This document shows positions 59,015 through 64,000 of a stretch of DNA of 64,000 bases, piece after piece; position 1 is the stretch's first letter, and each line of letters opens with the position of its first letter. The position numbers and the translations under genes were made by a program. This DNA comes from Luteimonas kalidii (lineage in GTDB: Bacteria > Pseudomonadota > Gammaproteobacteria > Xanthomonadales > Xanthomonadaceae), in assembly GCF_029887935.1 (NCBI RefSeq), contig NZ_JARXRO010000014.1, positions 571,020-635,019 of the forward strand. The letters run 5' to 3'. The notes beneath the pieces were generated by a model. It was not told the DNA's origin. It worked only from the letters and a program-made list of their open reading frames with translations, and ran no database searches.

Positions 59015-60691
59015 TCAGCGCTGGACCTCGCGCGACGCCGCGGTGGCGCCGCGATGCAGCCAGCTCTGCAGGCGCGCCCACAGCATCAGGGCGGGCGGCG
59101 CGACGCGCACCGGGGATGCGGAGGCGATTGGCGAATGGAGCGTCCGATCCGCGACCGGAGCCGCGACTGACGACGGCACGGCCGCAACCGGGGACGCCGG
59201 GGCCGCACTGGACGTGGACCGGATCGCCGCGACCGGCTGCGGCGACGCGGCGGCGGGCGACGCTCCGTTGGCCGACGCGCCACCGACGCCCAGCGGCTGG
59301 CTTCCGCTGCGCCGGATGCGGGTCGGCGGCGGCGCCGAGGCGACTTCGTCCGCGCCCAGGTCGTAGGGCGCGCTGCGCGCCTGGCGGTCGATGTCGTCGG
59401 TCACCTGCGCGATGGTGGTGCCGGCGTCGGTCGCCGGGCTGTTGGCCGGCAGGCGGCCGTTCGCATCCACCGAATACGCCGCCTGCTTGCTGTTGGCGTC
59501 GACGTTGAGCGCGTTGCGCCACTGCGACAGGCTGCCCTGGCTGAAGCCGCTGCCCGGGCGGCTGTCGCGGAACACGCAGCCGTTGCCGTAGCCGTTCCAG
59601 TTGGTGCCCGGAGAGCCGCTGAGGCCCGACAGCCCGCCGAGCTCGCTCGAATGACGAATCTCCACGCAGCGGTTGTTGGCCTGGATGACGAGGTTGTTGA
59701 CGATCTTCGGATTGACGTTCGCCGGCCGCTTGGCCGCCGGATCGTAGTCCTGGAAGGTGACGCCGAAGTAGATCGCCGAATGCGCACCGGTGGCCGTATT
59801 GACGATGGTGTTGTTGGCCACAACCGTGTCTTTGGACGCATACAGGCCGATGCCGGCGTAGCGGGTGTTGCGCACCACGTTGTTGCGCACGATGCCGCCG
59901 ATGGCTTCGTAGTAGTTCGGATTCACCGCCAGGTCGAAGAACTCGGGACTGGTGTCGAAACCCACCAGGATGCCGGCGTCGCCGGTGTTCTCGATCCGGT
60001 TGCGCTGGATCACCACGTTGCGCGCGCCGCCCTTGAAGTAGAGGCCGGTGGTCGCGGTGTCGTGGATGTAGCTGTCCTCCACCACCATGCCGTCGCCGTT
60101 GACGTTGTCGATGCCGTCGGCATTGCCGTCGTCGCGGGTGCCGGTGTTGCGGATCTCCACCCGGCGGATGGTCGCGCGGTTGGACTTGGGCGTGATCTTG
60201 ATCCCGTCGCGACCGGAGTCGCGGATCAGCAGGTCCTCCATCACCACGTCCGAGGCGCCGGTGTTCGAGGACGGACCACCCTGGTACCAGTCGGTCTGCA
60301 GCATGATCCCGTAGTAGAAGCCGCCGCTGATCTCGAGGTTGGCGATGCGGCTGCCCGAGGCCCCCGGATCGACCTGGATCGTCACCGAGTTGGACGTGGA
60401 CGGATTGCAGTGGATCAGGGCGCGCTCGCCCGACGGCGAGCGCAGCGTGACCCGCTGGCGCAGGCGCACGTTGCATTCGTTGTAGGTGCGGTTGGCGGAC
60501 GGCGCGCGCACGGTCACGGTGTCGCCGGCGCGTGCGGCCGACAGGCCACGCTGGACGGTGCGGTAGGGACGCGACGCACTGCCGTCGCCGCTTGAATCGT
60601 TGCCGCTGGTGGAGACGAAATATTCGGCCGACCAGGCCGGTGCGGCGGCCAGCGCCAGGACCAGCGCGGCCATCAGGGTACTGCGGGGCAT
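59015..60691 (-). CDS. secreted right-handed beta-helix protein
   Basis: A 558-residue secreted protein, signal peptide MPRSTLMAALVLALAAAPAWSA. Its beta-helix domain (about 22-450) begins EYFVSTSGNDSSGDGSASRPYRTVQ and contains NADGIDNVNGDGMVVEDSYI, GLYFKGGARNVVIQRNRIEN, NNVVRNTRYAGIGLYAS. It is paralogous to the N-terminal half of the 920-residue protein at 50576, with long identical stretches at the DNA level, but lacks its membrane segment and deacetylase domain. The last 110 residues are Ala/Pro/Ser-rich, low complexity, with no PEP-CTERM signal. It may be a polysaccharide lyase or epimerase-like enzyme; catalytic residues were not identified. Confidence 0.78.
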   Translation of the reverse strand: MPRSTLMAALVLALAAAPAWSAEYFVSTSGNDSSGDGSASRPYRTVQRGLSAARAGDTVTVRAPSANRTYNECNVRLRQRVTLRSPSGERALIHCNPSTSNSVTIQVDPGASGSRIANLEISGGFYYGIMLQTDWYQGGPSSNTGASDVVMEDLLIRDSGRDGIKITPKSNRATIRRVEIRNTGTRDDGNADGIDNVNGDGMVVEDSYIHDTATTGLYFKGGARNVVIQRNRIENTGDAGILVGFDTSPEFFDLAVNPNYYEAIGGIVRNNVVRNTRYAGIGLYASKDTVVANNTIVNTATGAHSAIYFGVTFQDYDPAAKRPANVNPKIVNNLVIQANNRCVEIRHSSELGGLSGLSGSPGTNWNGYGNGCVFRDSRPGSGFSQGSLSQWRNALNVDANSKQAAYSVDANGRLPANSPATDAGTTIAQVTDDIDRQARSAPYDLGADEVASAPPPTRIRRSGSQPLGVGGASANGASPAAASPQPVAAIRSTSSAAPASPVAAVPSSVAAPVADRTLHSPIASASPVRVAPPALMLWARLQSWLHRGATAASREVQR

Positions 60692-60945
60692 GCGGGCTAC
60701 CTCGGGTATCGGAACTGCGTTGTGTGGCCCCCTGATTGCCCGCGGCAGGCAGGCCCGCCACGAAGCCCGGCGAGGCTCTCACGAAAAAGCTGAACCGATG
60801 GTACATCCGCGCCGAACCGTGCCAACGGACCGATTCACGCGGCACGCGCCCGCCTGGAATGTGACCGTCCGCACACCGGTGCGCGGACGAGGGTCGGGTC
60901 GCGCGCGCCCGTCGGGGGCAGGACCCACCCCGGCCAGGGGCCGGA

Positions 60946-61689
60946 TCAGACGCGCTTGCGGACCGCCCGCGCAGCGTAGTGGGCGAAGTACCAGCCCGAA
61001 CGCAGCACACCCAGCCGTTCGCTCTCGCGGTAGATGCGCCACTGCCAGCGCGCCGCACGCAGCTTGTTCGCCGACAGCGACCCGGACCGGACCAGGTACG
61101 AGGCCAGCACGCGCTCGGGCGCCGCGCAGACCGCCTCGCCCGCCTGGCGCACCAGCCCCAGCCAGAACACGTAGTCCTCGTGACCCATGGCGCCGAACCG
61201 GGGGTCGCCGAGCGAGCGGTCGTAGAGACCGGTCAGGTTGCCGATGCAGTTGCCCTTGAGCATCCCGGCATAGGTCGCCCGCTCCGGCGGCCGCACCCGG
61301 GAGAGGACCCGCCCGGTCTCGTCGACCCGCTCGTAGGCGGTGTAGCTCACCCGCGCCCCGGCGGCGCGCATGGCCGCGAGCTGGACCTCCAGCTTGTCCG
61401 GGTACCAGGTGTCGTCGCTGTCGAGGAAGGCGACGTGGTGGCCGGTCGCGGCTTCGATGCCGGCATTGCGCGCCGCCGCCACGCCCGCGTTGCGCGGCTG
61501 GCGGATCGGCACCACGCGCGGATCGGCCTCGGCCTGGCGTTGGATCAGCTCCCAAGTCCCGTCCGTGGATCGGTCGTCGACCACCAGCAGTTCGACTCCG
61601 GCGTGGGTCTGCGCCAGTGCGGAGTGCATCGACGCCTCCAGCGTCGCCGCGGCATTGTAGGCGGGCATCACCACGCTCACCCGTTCCAT
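60946..61689 (-). CDS. family 2 glycosyltransferase
   Basis: A 247-residue GT-A fold enzyme starting MERVSVVMPAYNAAATLEAS. The nucleotide-sugar site is VELLVVDDRSTDGTWELI, with the DxD-type metal site in VAFLDSDDTWYPDKLE, and a later GHEDYVFWLGL containing the ED catalytic base. It would add a sugar in inverting fashion. No membrane segment is obvious. An upstream frame is open to 61869 but only the ATG at 61689 fits the family N terminus. The 254 bp between it and the beta-helix gene hold no further gene. Confidence 0.88.
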   Translation of the reverse strand: MERVSVVMPAYNAAATLEASMHSALAQTHAGVELLVVDDRSTDGTWELIQRQAEADPRVVPIRQPRNAGVAAARNAGIEAATGHHVAFLDSDDTWYPDKLEVQLAAMRAAGARVSYTAYERVDETGRVLSRVRPPERATYAGMLKGNCIGNLTGLYDRSLGDPRFGAMGHEDYVFWLGLVRQAGEAVCAAPERVLASYLVRSGSLSANKLRAARWQWRIYRESERLGVLRSGWYFAHYAARAVRKRV

Positions 61690-61840
61690 CCGGACATCCC
61701 CTGCTTGGTCGAGGCGGTAAACGCGAAAACGCGCCCGGAGCGGGCATGCGCACCGGAAAGGCGCGCCGCGGCGTCCGGATATCATGCCGACCTGCGTCCA
61801 CGAAGGATGCGCGTTCCGGCGTTGGCCGGCGGGGAGGAGC

Positions 61841-62374
61841 ATGCGGTTCGTCGACGACGTCAAGGCCAAGTCCCGCTGGTGCTACGGCGACGACCGTCCG
61901 CGCACCCTGCTCAAGACCTTGCTGACCGACGGCACCTTCGCCATGGCCTGCTACCGGGCGATGCAGTGGTCGCAGGCGCACCGACTGGCACCGCTGGCGA
62001 TGGTGTTCAACAAGCTCAATGCATTCTTCGGCCAGTGCATCATCGGCCGCGGGGCGGATTTCGGCCCCTGCTTCGTGCTGATCCACAGCCAGGGCGTGGT
62101 GATCAACGGCAGCGTGCGCGGCGGCGCCCATGTCTACATCGAGCACCAGGTGACGATCGGCGCGGAGAAGTACGTCTCGCCGCGGATCGGCGACCACGTG
62201 TTCATCGGCGCGGGCGCCAAGATCGTGGGCGCGGTGACGCTCGGCGACCACAGCCGGGTCGGCGCCAACGCCGTGGTGGTGCACGACGTGCCGGCGGGGG
62301 CGACGGTCGGCGGCATTCCCGCGCGCGTGCTGCGCCAGCGCAGCCCAGGCGAGGACGACGACGCCGGCCGCTGA
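61841..62374 (+). CDS. serine O-acetyltransferase-like hexapeptide acyltransferase
   Basis: A 177-residue left-handed beta-helix protein: MRFVDDVKAKSRWCYGDDRP, then IIGRGADFGPCFVLIHSQGVVINGSVRGGAHVYIEHQVTIGAEKY, RIGDHVFIGAGAKIVGAVTLGDHSRVGANAVVVHDVPAGATVGGIPARVL. The repeats and closing AGATVGGIPAR belong to the serine acetyltransferase/CysE-like group, but the shortened N-terminal domain suggests polymer or lipid acylation rather than cysteine synthesis. A very strong ribosome site (GGGGAGGAG) fixes the start at 61841. Confidence 0.85.
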   Translation: MRFVDDVKAKSRWCYGDDRPRTLLKTLLTDGTFAMACYRAMQWSQAHRLAPLAMVFNKLNAFFGQCIIGRGADFGPCFVLIHSQGVVINGSVRGGAHVYIEHQVTIGAEKYVSPRIGDHVFIGAGAKIVGAVTLGDHSRVGANAVVVHDVPAGATVGGIPARVLRQRSPGEDDDAGR

Positions 62375-62590
62375 ACGGTGCGCAGGCGCCCCTTCCGGGC
62401 GTCGTCGCGGCACGGGCATGCGCTGCGTCTGCACGGCGAGCTGTCCGGTTCGCCGGCGCAAACCCGTACTTCGAGGCATGCGGCCGCATGGGGGGGCCGT
62501 GCGGGCCAGCGAGGCGGCGCCCGGCCGCACCGCCCGGCCGTCGCCCCACGCCGGGCGGCGGCGCGTCGCCGCGACGCCCCCGCGCACACG

Positions 62591-63796
62591 ATGGAACGCA
62601 TGAAGATCCTGGCGCTGACCAATCTGTATCCGAACCCGCTGCAGCCGCATCGCGCCGCGTTCAACCGCCACCGTTTCCGCTTCCTGGCCGAACACCACGC
62701 GTTGCGCCTGATCGCGCCCGTGGCCTGGCGCGACGAATGGGCGCTGCGCCGTTCGGCGGCCCGCATTCCGTCCGATCGGCGCACCACGAACGACGGCATT
62801 CCGGTCGAACATCCACGCTACTGGTACACGCCGGGCATGTTGCGCAGCCAGTACGGACGCTTCTTCGAGGCCTCGGTGCGCGGCGCGTTCGATCGCGCCG
62901 TGCGCGAGTTCGCGCCCGACATCGTGCTGGCCACCTGGGCCTACCCCGACGGCTGGGCCGCGGTCAGGCTCGCCCGCCGCCACGGCCTGCCGGTGGCGGT
63001 ACTGGTGCACGGCAGCGACGTGCGGCGCATGGACGAATTCGCGGCGCGACGCACAGGCACGCGCGACGCATTGCGCGGGGCCGACGGTGTGATCGCGGTC
63101 TCGGCCGACCTGGCCGCGCGCGTGGTCGCGCTGGGCGCGGCCCCCGACCGCGTCGCCACCGTCCTCGACGGCGTCGACCGCACCCTGTTCCGCACCGGCG
63201 ACCGCTCCGCGGCCAGGCAGCGCCTCGGGCTCGGCGACGACCGGCGCCACCTGCTGTACATCGGCAACCTGCTGCCGGTGAAGGGTGTGGACGTGCTGCT
63301 GGAGGCCTGCCGGGCCCTGGACGCGCAGCGGCCGGACTGGTGCCTGCACCTGGTCGGCGATGGCGCGGAACGTGCGCGCCTGGAAGCGCAGGCGCAGGCG
63401 CTGGGTATCGCCGGCAAGGTCGTGTTCCACGGTGCCCGCCCGCATGCGGACCTGCCCGACTGGCTGCGCGCGGCCGACCTGTTCGTGCTGCCGAGCCGGT
63501 CGGAAGGCATTCCGAACGTGCTGCTCGAGGCCTCCGCCTGCGGCACGCCCTATGTCGCCAGCCGGGTCGGCGGGATTCCCGAGATCGCGTCGCTCGGCGC
63601 CGGCGTGCTGGTCCCGCCCGAACAGCCGCAGGCGCTGGCCGAAGCGATCGGCCACGCGCTGGAGGCACCGCCCGCGCAGCCTGCGGACGGTCCGCGCGAT
63701 CGGCGCGAAGCCGTGTCGGAGATCGCACGGTTCCTCGCCCGCACCGCCGCGCGCACGCGCGAACCGGCGCCGCTGTCCCGATCGGCGGCCGTCTGA
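62591..63796 (+). CDS. family 4 glycosyltransferase
   Basis: A 401-residue GT-B glycosyltransferase: MERMKILALTNLYPNPLQPHRAAFNRHR, VLVHGSDVRR, VLDGVDRTLF, HLLYIGNLLPVKGVDVLLEACRAL, LHLVGDGAERARLEAQA, VLPSRSEGIPNVLLEASACGTPYVASRVGGIPEIASL (E-x7-E). It likely adds a hexose in polymer assembly. Another ATG three codons on (62600) is possible. It starts after a 216-bp gap with no recognised element and precedes a further glycosyltransferase. Confidence 0.88.
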   Translation: MERMKILALTNLYPNPLQPHRAAFNRHRFRFLAEHHALRLIAPVAWRDEWALRRSAARIPSDRRTTNDGIPVEHPRYWYTPGMLRSQYGRFFEASVRGAFDRAVREFAPDIVLATWAYPDGWAAVRLARRHGLPVAVLVHGSDVRRMDEFAARRTGTRDALRGADGVIAVSADLAARVVALGAAPDRVATVLDGVDRTLFRTGDRSAARQRLGLGDDRRHLLYIGNLLPVKGVDVLLEACRALDAQRPDWCLHLVGDGAERARLEAQAQALGIAGKVVFHGARPHADLPDWLRAADLFVLPSRSEGIPNVLLEASACGTPYVASRVGGIPEIASLGAGVLVPPEQPQALAEAIGHALEAPPAQPADGPRDRREAVSEIARFLARTAARTREPAPLSRSAAV

Positions 63797-63866
63797 CGTT
63801 CTCTTATCCCAAGATCCCTGCAGCGCGGCTCCACCGGCGGCGCGCCATCCGCGAGCACAGACCTCC

Positions 63867-64000
63867 ATGCCAGACACCAGCGGCCAACCGCGCCTGAAGA
63901 TCCTGTTCCTGCACAAGCAGATCCTGTTCCCGCGCGATACCGGCGGCAAGATCCGCGTGCTGAACCTGCTCAGGCACCTCGCGCAGTGGCACGACGTGAC
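63867..64000 (+). CDS. glycosyltransferase, N-terminal fragment
   Basis: The gene runs off the right edge; 44 codons are visible. The peptide (MPDTSGQPRLKILFLHKQ, then ILFPRDTGGKIRVLNLLRHL) has the opening strand and GGKIR helix of GT-B glycosyltransferases, similar to those in exosortase-A polysaccharide loci. This shows that the locus continues beyond the window. Confidence 0.7.
   Translation, partial: MPDTSGQPRLKILFLHKQILFPRDTGGKIRVLNLLRHLAQWHDV

Noticed and set aside
59015-60691. PEP-CTERM sorting signal on the secreted beta-helix protein
   Set aside because: The C terminus has no PEP motif followed by a membrane helix and basic tail.
60979-63897. Long plus-strand frame crossing the GT2 and acyltransferase genes
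   Set aside because: It overlaps three convincing genes in other phases and has no recognisable domain.
1-64000. tRNA or rRNA genes, prophage or insertion sequences
   Set aside because: No cloverleaf-type sequences, rRNA stretches, transposase, integrase or flanking duplications were recognised by reading; a dedicated search was not possible.

Overview
The window is very GC-rich (roughly 70 percent) and densely coded, with short intergenic gaps, many 1-4 bp gene overlaps and frequent non-ATG starts. Gene content (sdhC/sdhD/sdhA order, fused 2-oxoacid dehydrogenase E1, DUF6116 protein, glycine-zipper proteins, outer-membrane phospholipase A, class I fumarase, an exosortase-A-type exopolysaccharide locus) fits a Xanthomonadales (Lysobacteraceae) gammaproteobacterium such as Luteimonas or Lysobacter. 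That placement is inferred from gene families, not from a marker gene. No rRNA, tRNA, CRISPR array, insertion sequence or prophage gene was recognised.

Region 1 (1-18290) is mostly core genome: the start of the succinate dehydrogenase operon, ygfZ, an OmpA-like lipoprotein, a fused 2-oxoacid dehydrogenase E1, a GNAT acetyltransferase, glutaryl-CoA dehydrogenase, glycine-zipper proteins, tatD and tcdA (tail-to-tail overlap), a membrane-anchored cytochrome c-like protein, then an envelope group (DUF456 protein, MscS channel, phospholipase A, cardiolipin synthase), a glutathione S-transferase and class I fumarase.

Region 2 (18465-31514) is the most interesting part: a self-contained sugar-oxidation island under a LacI-family repressor. 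Two operons face each other. The left one holds a sugar isomerase, an MFS transporter, a Gfo/Idh oxidoreductase, a fused isomerase/3-keto-disaccharide hydrolase (DUF1080), a GMC flavoprotein and its Tat-exported small subunit. The right one holds a Tat-exported isomerase, a second GMC flavoprotein, a second small subunit and a second DUF1080 protein. Almost identical palindromes (TGCAATCGATTGCA) precede the first gene of each operon. The likely chemistry is periplasmic oxidation of glycosides at C3, cleavage of the 3-keto-glycoside, uptake and cytosolic conversion. The carbohydrate substrate is not visible from sequence.

Region 3 (31749-36967) holds an ECF sigma factor with a candidate anti-sigma factor and a DUF4097 protein, an XRE regulator whose start codon lies inside a 24-bp perfect palindrome, thiD, an alpha/beta hydrolase and galE.

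Region 4 (37166-64000) is a large exopolysaccharide locus of the exosortase-A-associated type: nucleotide-sugar enzymes (tviB-like dehydrogenase, UDP-glucuronate epimerase), export lipoprotein, chain-length protein, a degenerate CpsD-like ATPase, an outer-membrane barrel, acyltransferases, polymerase/ligase, flippase, glycosyltransferases, deacetylase, priming sugar transferase, and an acyl-ligase/carrier-protein/PLP-decarboxylase set. Two paralogous beta-helix proteins, one fused to a deacetylase-like domain, and a membrane-anchored J-domain protein are unusual members. No exosortase gene or PEP-CTERM protein is inside the window, and the locus continues past its right edge.
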